Shown here: positions 1 to 6,257 of the stretch, one piece after another
Position numbering within the stretch: the first letter of the stretch is position 1
Layout of the letters: every line of letters begins with the position of its first letter
Origin: a bacterium HR32
GTDB lineage: Bacteria; Sysuimicrobiota; Sysuimicrobiia; Sysuimicrobiales; Sysuimicrobiaceae
Direction: 5' to 3'
NCBI GenBank assembly: GCA_002898935.1
Contig: BEII01000101.1
Location: 1-6,540 of the forward strand
DNA length: 6,540 nt
Notes under the pieces: model-generated
Told to the model about the DNA's origin: nothing
The model's database searches: none
Seen by the model: only the letters and a program-made list of their open reading frames with translations
Translations under genes and position numbers: made by a program

Positions 1-2843
1 ACCTGCGCCGCCTGGAGGGGCAGCGGGAAGCCGCGCGCGAGCGTCGTCAGCGGGCTGTGGAGGCACTCGAGAGGCTGGAGCAGGAACTTGCCGGCGCCCG
101 CGCGGAGGTCCAGCGCGCCAGCCGCGCGCTGGACGCGGCCCAGGCAGAGCTCGTGGCGGCCGTGGAGGAGGCCGGGAGGGTGGAGCAGGAAGCGCGCATC
201 GCCGCCGAGCGGGTGGAAGCTGCGCGCCAGATCCGGGACCGGCTGGCCGAGCAGCTCAGGCGGGCGGAGGCGAGCCGCGAGGAAGACCGCAAGCAAATGG
301 CCGAGCTGCGCCAGCAGCTGGCCGCGTGCGAGCTGGCCTTGGAGGAAGCCAGCGGGCGCCTGCGGCAGGCGCAGGAAGACCTCGAGCGGGCTCAAGTCCG
401 CGCCCGGGAGGCGGAGACAGCCTTGGAGGCCGCGCGGGCGGAAGTGCTGGAGCTCGAGCACGCGCGGTCCCAGGCGCTCGCGGGCCGGACTGCCACACTG
501 GGCCGGCTGGAGGCCCTGCGCAAGCGGGAGCGGTTCCTCGCAGCGCAGCTGGAGCGCCTCGCGGAGGAGCGGGCGCAGGTCGAGGCCCAGCGCGCGCGGC
601 TTGCCGCAGAGCTCCAGTCGGTGCAGCAGCAGGTGCGCAGGGTAGAGTCAGAGGTCGGAGACCTCAAGGCCCGGGTGCAGCAGGCGCGGGTGGAGGCTGC
701 GCAGGCGGAGGAAGCGCGCCGCCAGCTCGCGCTGCGGCGGGAGGTGGACGCGGCCCGGCTGCAGGTCCTGGAAGATGCCAGGCGTGACCTGGTGGGGTAC
801 GAGGCCGGCGTGCGCCGCCTGTTGCTCGCGCAGCGAGAGGAGCCGGGTCGCCTTCTGGGAATCCGGGGGGCGCTGGTGGACTACCTGGACGTGGACCGCG
901 AGTACCTGGCTGCGGTGGAGGCCGCGCTGGCGGACCGACTGTGCGCCCTGGTGGCGGACTCGGCACAGGTGGCCCGGTCCGCCCTGGCCGAGGTGGCGAC
1001 GCACGGTGCGTCCTTCGTGCTCCTGGACCTGGCAGCCGCCGTGGACGGGGCAGCGGCCGAGCCTCCTCCGGTGGAGGGTGTCGTGGGCCGGGCGGCGGAC
1101 CTGGTGCGCTGTCCGCCGCTCGTGGAGCCCGTGGTGCGGGCTGCGCTCGCCGGCACGTTGGTGGTTCGGGATCTCGATACGGCCCTGCGCGTCCGCGCAC
1201 TCGGCTGGGAGGGCCGGGTGGTGACGCTCTCGGGGGAGCTGCTGACTCCAGACGCCCTGCTCGCGAGCCGTCGGAACGGCGACCAGGGGCCTCTGGGGTG
1301 GGCACAGGAGATGGCTGCACTGCGCGCTTCCCTGGAGGAGGCTGCTCGTCTGGACGAGGAGCTTTCCAGGCGCGTGGCGGGTGCGGTGGAGGCGGCGAGC
1401 GCCGCGGAGGCGGAGGCAGCGGCGCGGGAGCAGGAGATGGCGGCGAGGGCCGGACAGGCGCGCAGGTTGGGAGAGGAACTTGCGCGGGCGGAGGCGGTGC
1501 TCGCGCAGCGGCCTGCCCTGGAGGAGGAGGCCCGGCTCGAGCTGGCTGACCTGCGCGCTCAGGCCGAGGAGGTGGAGGCGGAAGCCCGCAGGCAGGCAGA
1601 CCTGCTGCGCCGTATCGAGGAGGAGCTCGCCAGCGCGCGGGCGGCGCTGGAGCTGGCGAGAGCCGCGTCCGAACAGGCTTCCAGAGCCTCCGCCTCGGCC
1701 TCCGATCGGGTGACCTCCCTGCGGGTGGAGCTGGCAGAAGTGGCCGCGCGGCGGGAGGGGCTTGCGGCGCGCGCAGCGGAACGCGAGGCCGAAGGCGAGG
1801 CCGTAGAGGCGGGCCTTGCCGCTCTGCGGGCCGAGCTGGAGGCGGCTTCGGGAGAGCTCGTCCGGCTCGAACAGGCGGCCTCGGACGCCCGGCGCCGGTC
1901 CGCACAGGTCCAGGACCAACTGCAGCGCGGCCGGCTCGCGGTCTCGGAAGCCGGGCGGGCCCGCGAGAGCGCGGAAGCTTTGGTGCTGGAGCTGGAGGCG
2001 CGGCGGGCGGAGGCGCAAGACGCGCTCCGCGCGTGCGACGAAGAGGTCCAGCGGCTCGAGGTGCGGACCGCACAGCTAGAGGCGGAGGTCTCCTCGAGCG
2101 CGCGGCGGATCGAGGAAGAGCACGGGGTGGGCGCCGAAGAGGCGGACGCCCGCGTACCTGTCAAACTCGACCGGGACGAACTCCTGGGCGAAGTGGAGGG
2201 CCTGCGGGGGCTGCTGTCCGCCCTGGGCCCGGTGAACCAGCGCGCCGTGGAGGAGCACGCGGAAGCGCAACACCGCGCCGAGCGGTTGCGCCACCAGGTG
2301 GAGGACGTGGCCGAGGCGGCGGACCTGCTGGGGCAGCTGGCCGCGCGGCTCGAGGAGGCTCTGCACCGCCGGTTCGAGGAGGCCTTCGAGGAGGTGCAGT
2401 ACCACTTCGCGGACTGCTTCCGCCGGCTGTTCGGAGGTGGCAGCGGGGCGCTGCAGCTCGTGCGGGACGAGTCCGGGGAGGTGGGGGTGGAGATCACCGC
2501 GCAGCCCCCGGGCAAGAAGGTGCGGTCCCTTTCGGCGCTTTCAGGGGGTGAGCGGGTCCTGGTGGCCCTCGCCCTCGTGTTCGCCCTGCTCCGTACTCAC
2601 CCGAGCCCGTTCTGCGTGTTCGACGAGATCGAAGCGGCCCTGGACGACGCCAACACCCGCCGCGTAGCCGAGCTGCTGCGGGAGCTCGCGCAGCGCAGCC
2701 AGGTGGTGATCATCACCCACAACAAGGCCACCATGGAAGCCGCGGACGTGCTGTACGGGGTCACCACCGAGGAACCCGGCGTGTCCTCCGTGGTCTCTGT
2801 GCGGGTGGGCCGGACGGCGCCGGAGGTCGCCGGGGTGCGGTAA
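1..2843 (+). CDS. smc: Chromosome segregation ATPase SMC, C-terminal 946 residues (5' end outside window)
   Basis: SMC is the ATPase core of the SMC-ScpAB condensin, which organises and helps separate the bacterial chromosome. The reading frame is open from base 3 and ends in TAA at 2841-2843. Bacterial SMCs have roughly 1150-1200 residues, so about 200-250 N-terminal residues, including Walker A, lie upstream. Visible in order: Ala/Glu/Arg-rich coiled coil (residues 1-260), hinge (about 265-430), returning coiled coil (about 430-730), the conserved LGPVN segment (nt about 2220-2237), a head part with F-E-x-A-F then LFGGG, ABC signature LSGGE (846-850, nt 2538-2552), Walker B with D874 and catalytic E875, D-loop LDDAN and H-loop His906 in ITHNK. 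The head half therefore looks functional. The hinge is unusual: where the family normally has a G-G-x-x-x-G-G-type motif, this protein reads P-D-A-L-L-A-S (416-422). The identification is firm; the hinge effect is inference. Confidence 0.97.
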   Translation, partial: LRRLEGQREAARERRQRAVEALERLEQELAGARAEVQRASRALDAAQAELVAAVEEAGRVEQEARIAAERVEAARQIRDRLAEQLRRAEASREEDRKQMAELRQQLAACELALEEASGRLRQAQEDLERAQVRAREAETALEAARAEVLELEHARSQALAGRTATLGRLEALRKRERFLAAQLERLAEERAQVEAQRARLAAELQSVQQQVRRVESEVGDLKARVQQARVEAAQAEEARRQLALRREVDAARLQVLEDARRDLVGYEAGVRRLLLAQREEPGRLLGIRGALVDYLDVDREYLAAVEAALADRLCALVADSAQVARSALAEVATHGASFVLLDLAAAVDGAAAEPPPVEGVVGRAADLVRCPPLVEPVVRAALAGTLVVRDLDTALRVRALGWEGRVVTLSGELLTPDALLASRRNGDQGPLGWAQEMAALRASLEEAARLDEELSRRVAGAVEAASAAEAEAAAREQEMAARAGQARRLGEELARAEAVLAQRPALEEEARLELADLRAQAEEVEAEARRQADLLRRIEEELASARAALELARAASEQASRASASASDRVTSLRVELAEVAARREGLAARAAEREAEGEAVEAGLAALRAELEAASGELVRLEQAASDARRRSAQVQDQLQRGRLAVSEAGRARESAEALVLELEARRAEAQDALRACDEEVQRLEVRTAQLEAEVSSSARRIEEEHGVGAEEADARVPVKLDRDELLGEVEGLRGLLSALGPVNQRAVEEHAEAQHRAERLRHQVEDVAEAADLLGQLAARLEEALHRRFEEAFEEVQYHFADCFRRLFGGGSGALQLVRDESGEVGVEITAQPPGKKVRSLSALSGGERVLVALALVFALLRTHPSPFCVFDEIEAALDDANTRRVAELLRELAQRSQVVIITHNKATMEAADVLYGVTTEEPGVSSVVSVRVGRTAPEVAGVR

Positions 2844-2853
2844 GACCCCGAGT

Positions 2854-2859
2854 GGGGGA
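2854..2859 (+). promoter_or_regulatory. Ribosome binding site of the small gene behind smc
   Basis: GGGGGA lies five bases before a GTG at 2865. It supports this GTG rather than a GTG at 2863 in another frame, and it is the main evidence that the 48-codon frame is translated. Confidence 0.5.
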
Positions 2860-2864
2860 CCTGT

Positions 2865-3011
2865 GTGCGGCAGCTCGTGCGTCTCCTGTACCGGCTCGCG
2901 CGGCTGCTGCGCGATGTCGAGGTGTTGTCCTCAGGGAACCCCCGCAGGATCGCCCGCCGGGCGCGGAACAAGTTGTTGGGCCGCCTGCTGGGCCCCATCT
3001 TCCGGCTCTAG
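2865..3011 (+). CDS. Small arginine-rich protein downstream of smc (48 aa), function unknown
   Basis: This 48-codon frame starts at GTG 2865, 21 bases after the smc stop, and ends with TAG at 3009-3011. The product has 13 basic residues (12 Arg, 1 Lys) and only two acidic ones. Its first half has Leu/Arg spacing typical of an amphipathic helix (Arg at 2, 6, 10, 13, 16). A Ser-Gly-Asn-Pro turn (23-26) is followed by a second basic helix (R-R-I-A-R-R-A-R-N-K) and a hydrophobic Gly/Pro end. I have an impression of similar tiny basic proteins in other GC-rich Gram-positive-like genomes but cannot name a family. Two longer overlapping frames (from 2852 and 2863) give Cys/Pro/Gly-rich translations typical of non-coding GC-rich frames, so this one is preferred. 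It could be co-transcribed with smc. Nucleic-acid or membrane-surface binding would fit the charge, but that is inference. Confidence 0.6.
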   Translation: MRQLVRLLYRLARLLRDVEVLSSGNPRRIARRARNKLLGRLLGPIFRL

Positions 3012-3041
3012 ACCGCGGGGACGTTTGGGGGACCGCGGTCC
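3011..3041 (+). repeat. 12-bp palindrome with a repeated half-copy; hairpin or operator
   Basis: Bases 3030-3041 (GGACCGCGGTCC) are a perfect 12-bp palindrome. The 8-mer GACCGCGG occurs at 3011-3018 and again at 3031-3038, exactly 20 bp apart, about two helical turns. Bases 3011-3018 can also pair with 3033-3040 as an 8-bp stem with a 14-base loop. No T-run follows, so it is a poor intrinsic terminator by the usual criteria. It sits immediately after the small gene and about 55 bases before the LexA-like site and -10 element. A dimeric regulator site is an alternative to an RNA hairpin; neither is proven. Confidence 0.5.
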
Positions 3042-3073
3042 ATCTGTCGGCGGGCCGTTCCGGGACAAGCTCC

Positions 3074-3102
3074 TAGCGACCCGCACGGGTGTTCGCTACA
3101 AT
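3074..3102 (+). promoter_or_regulatory. Candidate sigma-70-type promoter of the DGQHR/DUF2283 pair
   Basis: TACAAT at 3097-3102 matches five of six bases of the -10 consensus in an otherwise GC-rich region. A 17-base spacer places the -35 at 3074-3079 (TAGCGA), which matches poorly. Transcription would begin near 3109, leaving a leader of about 22 bases before the TTG start at 3131, which fits the ribosome binding site at 3118-3125. A weak -35 would suit a regulated promoter. Confidence 0.5.
3082..3095 (+). promoter_or_regulatory. Candidate LexA (SOS) box upstream of the DGQHR gene
   Basis: The 14-mer CGCACGGGTGTTCG matches the Bacillus-type LexA pattern CGAAC-R-N-R-Y-GTTCG at every position except one (C in place of the first A). 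In GAAC-N4-GTTC terms, the right half is perfect and the left half is GCAC. It lies just upstream of the -10 hexamer at 3097-3102, where a bound repressor would block RNA polymerase. Being a single imperfect site, it is suggestive only. Confidence 0.45.
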
Positions 3103-3117
3103 ACAGCCAGATAGACC

Positions 3118-3125
3118 GGGAGGTG
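3118..3125 (+). promoter_or_regulatory. Strong ribosome binding site that fixes the TTG start of the DGQHR gene
   Basis: GGGAGGTG, nearly a full anti-Shine-Dalgarno complement, ends five bases before TTG 3131. An upstream in-frame GTG at 3089 would place this site inside the coding region and would begin before the -10 element, so TTG 3131 is the better start. Confidence 0.75.
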
Positions 3126-3130
3126 TCGGG

Positions 3131-4276
3131 TTGCTGGCCACGCAGATCCGCCAGAAGGACGGGGTCTTCTACTTCGTCGCCTACCGCGCGGAAGACCTGC
3201 TCGCCAAGGTGCGGTTCATGAGCCGGTTCTACGGGGAGGGCGAGACCATCGCTCCTGAACCCGCGCCGGAAGGGGACGAGATCGCGCAGTTCATCGCCCG
3301 GATCGAGCGGTCTGACCGGGCCTTCCAGCGGCAGTTGTCCCGGCGCAAGGTCCGGGACATCGTGAACTTCTACGAGACCGCGGGCGAGCAGCCGCCCATC
3401 CCCGGGACCGTGCTGCTGTTCACCTCAGAGCACCTCCGCTTCGAGCCCCTGGACCGGTACGAGACGGTGGGCGACCTGCAGGAGCCTGAGGGCAAGTACC
3501 TCATCATCGACGGACAGCACCGGCTCGCGGCCCTGGAGTTCTACCGGCGGGAGCGGCCCGAGGAGGCACGCACCATCCACGTTCCCTGCGTGGTGTTCGA
3601 CGGCCGCAGCGAGGACTTTGCCGCGGAGATGTTCGTGATCATCAACGCCACCCCCACTCGGATCAACAAGAGTCACCTGGTGGAACTGTACGAGCGGGTC
3701 ACGTGGTGGCAGGCCACCCCCGACAAGAAGTTCGCGGCGCGGATCGCCCGCATGCTGTACGAGGAGCCCACGAGCCCTCTCCGGTACAAGATCAACCGGC
3801 CCGGAGGGCGCAGCCGCCAGGAGAAGTGGATCCTGCAGGCGGAGCTCTTCAACGAGCTGCACCGCTGGACCCGGGCCGCCTGGCCTCAGATCGAGCGGGC
3901 CGGCGCGCGGCCGGAGGACTACTACGGCATCGTCCGGGACTTCCTGCGGGCCGCGGAGCGGGTGTGGGGCGACGCGTGGGGCAACCCCAACTCCATGGTG
4001 ACCCGGCCGGTGACCCTGAAGGCCATGCTGCGGGTGTGTGCGGACCTCGCGGCGCAGGACGCGGAGCCCGAAGAGGGCCGGGTGGCGCGGTGGGAGGAAC
4101 GCCTGGCGCCGTGGGCGGAGTTGAGGCGCCTGTTCCGCGCGGACGGCTTCTACGAGCGCTTCCCCGCGAAGGGGCAGGTGGAGCGGGTCTCGCGGGTCCA
4201 CCGGGAGCTGGCCCGCGCCGCGGGGGTGGAGCCTGCCGTGGCCGCCCGCCGGCCGAAGCGTTCGGAGGGACGATAG
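3131..4276 (+). CDS. DGQHR-domain protein (DndB-related superfamily), 381 aa
   Basis: The name-giving motif D-G-Q-H-R is at residues 127-131, within LIIDGQHRLAALEFY. Other family-like features are an N-terminal R-R-K-V-R-D-I-V-x-F-Y segment (71-81) before a proline-rich strand (88-92), and F-V-I-I-N-A-T-P-T-R-I-N-K-S-H-L (168-183) after the motif. The family includes DndB, the regulator of DNA phosphorothioation, and many uncharacterised proteins from defence and mobile regions; its fold is thought to resemble ParB/sulfiredoxin. No dnd or other modification genes are visible here, so DndB itself is unlikely and the substrate is unknown. The C-terminal third (about 230-381) is Trp/Arg-rich and helical-looking, ending in a basic tail (R-R-P-K-R). 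The TTG start is chosen on the strong ribosome binding site. A DUF2283-like gene follows after 23 bases. A LexA-like box may place the pair under SOS control (inference). Confidence 0.85.
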   Translation: MLATQIRQKDGVFYFVAYRAEDLLAKVRFMSRFYGEGETIAPEPAPEGDEIAQFIARIERSDRAFQRQLSRRKVRDIVNFYETAGEQPPIPGTVLLFTSEHLRFEPLDRYETVGDLQEPEGKYLIIDGQHRLAALEFYRRERPEEARTIHVPCVVFDGRSEDFAAEMFVIINATPTRINKSHLVELYERVTWWQATPDKKFAARIARMLYEEPTSPLRYKINRPGGRSRQEKWILQAELFNELHRWTRAAWPQIERAGARPEDYYGIVRDFLRAAERVWGDAWGNPNSMVTRPVTLKAMLRVCADLAAQDAEPEEGRVARWEERLAPWAELRRLFRADGFYERFPAKGQVERVSRVHRELARAAGVEPAVAARRPKRSEGR

Positions 4277-4299
4277 GTCCTCCCGGGCGCTGAGCACGC

Positions 4300-4599
4300 G
4301 TGGGTCTCTTCGATCTATCCCATCCACCCCTTCCGAGCGATCTGCCGCTGCCGCGCGGTGCCACGACGCTCGACCGGGTGCAGACGGCCATGCCGCTCCA
4401 GGCGGCGGGGCCGACGAACGCCCTCCGGGCGCTGGTACCGGTGGAGGGTGGCCTGGAGTTCCTCGAGGGGTCCCTGTGGCGGAGGGGCGACGAGGGCGAG
4501 CTTGGGGTGATCCTCGACTACGACGGTCAAGGGGGTCTGGTTTCGCTGGCGATCCTGGATGCATCCAGACGGGTGACGGAGGCTCAGCGGGTGAAGTGA
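4300..4599 (+). CDS. Short protein with DUF2283-like C-terminal motif (99 aa, start uncertain)
   Basis: Residues 69-91 (G-V-I-L-D-Y-D-x-x-G-x-L-V-x-L-A-I-L-D-A-S-R-R-V region) match the second half of DUF2283, a small domain of unknown function of about 60-70 residues. The usual first half (Y-D-x-E-A-D-A-L-Y-I) is not recognisable; only P-T-N-A-L-R-A-L at 38-45 occupies its place. The remaining N-terminus is proline-rich and without clear homology. GTG 4300 gives the longest frame but has no good ribosome binding site. GTG 4378 or ATG 4390 would give a product closer to normal family length, also without a clear site. The gene starts 23 bases after the DGQHR gene and is probably in its transcript. 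It may be a diverged family member or a decaying gene. It ends 21 bases before the convergent beta-CASP gene. Confidence 0.6.
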   Translation: MGLFDLSHPPLPSDLPLPRGATTLDRVQTAMPLQAAGPTNALRALVPVEGGLEFLEGSLWRRGDEGELGVILDYDGQGGLVSLAILDASRRVTEAQRVK

Positions 4600-4620
4600 G
4601 CCGCGGGGCGCCGTATCGGG

Positions 4621-6192
4621 CTAATTGGCGCTGAGCGTGAGGGTGCCGCCGTCCTCGAGCGGCTGGACCTGGACCGGCTCGCCCCGGAGGTTCTCTACGA
4701 ACCAGGCAGGGTTCTCTGTGTGGACGGGGACCAGGTGGTGGGGCCGGACGGCACGGATGAACTCCAAAAGGTCGCCGGGGTGGACGTGGCCGCTGGCGTG
4801 GAGGCCACCCTCGAACACCGGCCGTCCGCGCTCGTCGGCTCCCTCCCAGCGGAAACCGTGAGGCTCCATCCGCAGCCGCCGGAGCCAGTTCCACAGCCTC
4901 CAGAAGTCCACCCGGTTGTCCTCCCCGTACGCTTCGGAGGAGGAGTAGACGTACACGCCGTCCTCGGGCTCGACGTCCAGCAGGTCCACCAGGTCGAAGA
5001 AGCTGAACGCCAGGAGGTAGCGGCCGGGGTCGCGCCGGACCTCCGCGGCATCCACGAAGCGCGCCCGGTGGCGGTTGGTGAACTCGCGCAACCAGAGGTC
5101 CCGGGCGAGCCGCGGCCGGGTGAAGAAGGCGAGGTTGGGATGCTGGAGGGTGGTGGAGAAGGTCGGCTCCGCGGCTGTGAGGGCCTCGAGCAGGTAGCCG
5201 TCCTTGGGCAGCACCACGAGTTGCCGGCTGGTTTCCGCTGCCACCTGGAGGAAGGTCTGCAGGCGCTCCACGTGGCGCGGCCCGAAGTCGGCGACCACGA
5301 GTTTGCCGGCGCTGGAAGCCACGACAGCCCTAGCGTTGGCGCACACCTGTGACTCCGTGACGTTCTGCTGTACCTCCCGGGTCAAGCGGGTGCCCTCCAC
5401 CACGAGCACCGCGACCCGTTCGCGTTGGAGGTCTGCGACCATCGCGTCAAGCAGCCCCGCACCGGCGCCGTGGCGCCGGAAGTCGCCCGTGTACACCACG
5501 AATCCGTCGGCGCACTCAAACGCGAAGGCCAACGCGCCGGGGATCGAGTGGTCCACCGGGTACGCGCGGACCCGTACGCCGGCGTACTCCGGACGCGGCG
5601 CGGAGATCGGAGCGGGCTCGAGGGCCTTCCGCTGCTTAGGAAGGGTGGTCCACAGACGCTGGAGTGCAGGAGGCGGCTCGCGGTCGGCGGTGTGTGCGGG
5701 GCGGCCGAGGGAGGCACCGGAGGGATCCGCTTCCAACTCGCCTGCGGCGTTGGGGCTCCGCAGCCGGCAGTACGCCAGTTCCCCGTAGAACTCCGCTTGC
5801 CCCGTGTCCTGTAGAGCCTTGAGGATGGCTAGGGTCAGGCCGGAGGCGACGAGAGGGAGGTCACAACGCAGCACGCCCACGAGCCCGCAGTGGTCCAGGT
5901 GGGCGTGGCTCAAGAACAGGGCGTGGACCTCCAGCGGCGGGGCTTCGCCCGGGGCCCGAAGGTCCAGAGGGACCAGGTCTTCCCGGTACAGGCCGGAGAA
6001 GGAAGGGACCAGGCCGAGCTGCCACAGGTCGAACAGACCGCGGGCGGCGCGGGGGCGCAGGAACTCCTCAAAGTACCGACCCCAGCGCTGGTAGTTCAGC
6101 CCGAAGTCCAGCAGAAAGCCGGCGCGCCCTTCCCGGAGGAAGATCTTCGTCCCCCCGATGGTGCGCGCGCCGTCCAGGACCACCAGCCGCAC
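4621..6192 (-). CDS. Metallo-beta-lactamase/beta-CASP nuclease, RNase J-like (523 aa)
   Basis: Enzymes of this group cut RNA (RNase J, CPSF73-like) or sometimes DNA, using two zinc ions. Recognisable motifs: motif 1 Asp29 (L-L-D-F-G), motif 2 H-A-H-L-D-H (96-101), motif 3 His215 (D-H-S-I-P-G-A), motif 4 Asp237 (Y-T-G-D-F-R-x-H-G), motif A probably Glu266 (V-V-E-G-T), motif B in H-A-S-G-H (465-469, probably His469), and motif C His491 (V-P-V-H-T-E). The spacings 215-237 and 469-491 agree with RNase J as I recall it, so the active site looks complete. Two differences stand out. Residues about 142-200, between motifs 2 and 3, form an extra low-complexity Pro/Ala/Arg insertion. The chain also ends 32 residues after motif C, so the C-terminal RNase J domain is absent. 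The start is GTG 6192, with only a close GGAG before it. Housekeeping RNA processing is as likely as a specialised role. Confidence 0.9.
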   Translation of the reverse strand: MRLVVLDGARTIGGTKIFLREGRAGFLLDFGLNYQRWGRYFEEFLRPRAARGLFDLWQLGLVPSFSGLYREDLVPLDLRAPGEAPPLEVHALFLSHAHLDHCGLVGVLRCDLPLVASGLTLAILKALQDTGQAEFYGELAYCRLRSPNAAGELEADPSGASLGRPAHTADREPPPALQRLWTTLPKQRKALEPAPISAPRPEYAGVRVRAYPVDHSIPGALAFAFECADGFVVYTGDFRRHGAGAGLLDAMVADLQRERVAVLVVEGTRLTREVQQNVTESQVCANARAVVASSAGKLVVADFGPRHVERLQTFLQVAAETSRQLVVLPKDGYLLEALTAAEPTFSTTLQHPNLAFFTRPRLARDLWLREFTNRHRARFVDAAEVRRDPGRYLLAFSFFDLVDLLDVEPEDGVYVYSSSEAYGEDNRVDFWRLWNWLRRLRMEPHGFRWEGADERGRPVFEGGLHASGHVHPGDLLEFIRAVRPHHLVPVHTENPAWFVENLRGEPVQVQPLEDGGTLTLSAN

Positions 6193-6204
6193 GGCTCCGC
6201 GGCC

Positions 6205-6210
6205 ATTCTA
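6205..6210 (-). promoter_or_regulatory. Possible -10 element of the beta-CASP gene
   Basis: On the minus strand this hexamer reads TAGAAT, five of six bases of the -10 consensus, in the 65-base gap between two divergent genes. It lies 12 bases before the GTG start, so the leader would be only about six bases or absent. No convincing -35 is present at the normal distance. The weak, very close GGAG would fit near-leaderless translation. Confidence 0.3.
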
Positions 6211-6257
6211 CCCTGAGCCGGCAGGAGCCCGGCATATCCGGCGCGAACCGGGGCCAC

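Noticed and set aside
648..2073. Two very long open frames (456 and 469 codons) on the minus strand opposite smc
   Set aside because: Their Pro/Arg/Ala-rich translations lack recognisable motifs. They arise because GC-rich, Ala/Glu/Arg-rich coiled-coil DNA has few stop codons in antisense frames.
3089..3130. Upstream GTG at 3089 as start of the DGQHR protein
   Set aside because: It precedes the -10 element and would put the GGGAGGTG ribosome binding site inside the coding sequence; TTG 3131 has ideal spacing.
3131..4276. Naming the DGQHR protein dndB
   Set aside because: No DNA phosphorothioation genes are visible, and the DGQHR motif is shared by many non-Dnd proteins.
4582..4636. 8-bp inverted repeat (GCTCAGCG / CGCTGAGC) across the convergent gene ends, plus a nested 5-bp stem, as a bidirectional terminator
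   Set aside because: The loop is 39 bases, the arms lie in coding sequence and no T-run follows on either strand. Repeats of this size are common by chance in GC-rich DNA.
3425..4894. 489-codon minus-strand open frame opposite the DGQHR and DUF2283-like genes
   Set aside because: It spans three genes, is low-complexity Pro/Arg/Gly, and conflicts with clear motifs on the other strand.
4720..5352. 210-codon plus-strand open frame opposite the beta-CASP gene
   Set aside because: It is Val/Glu/Gly-rich with no motifs, and the opposite strand encodes beta-CASP catalytic motifs B and C and the intervening core.
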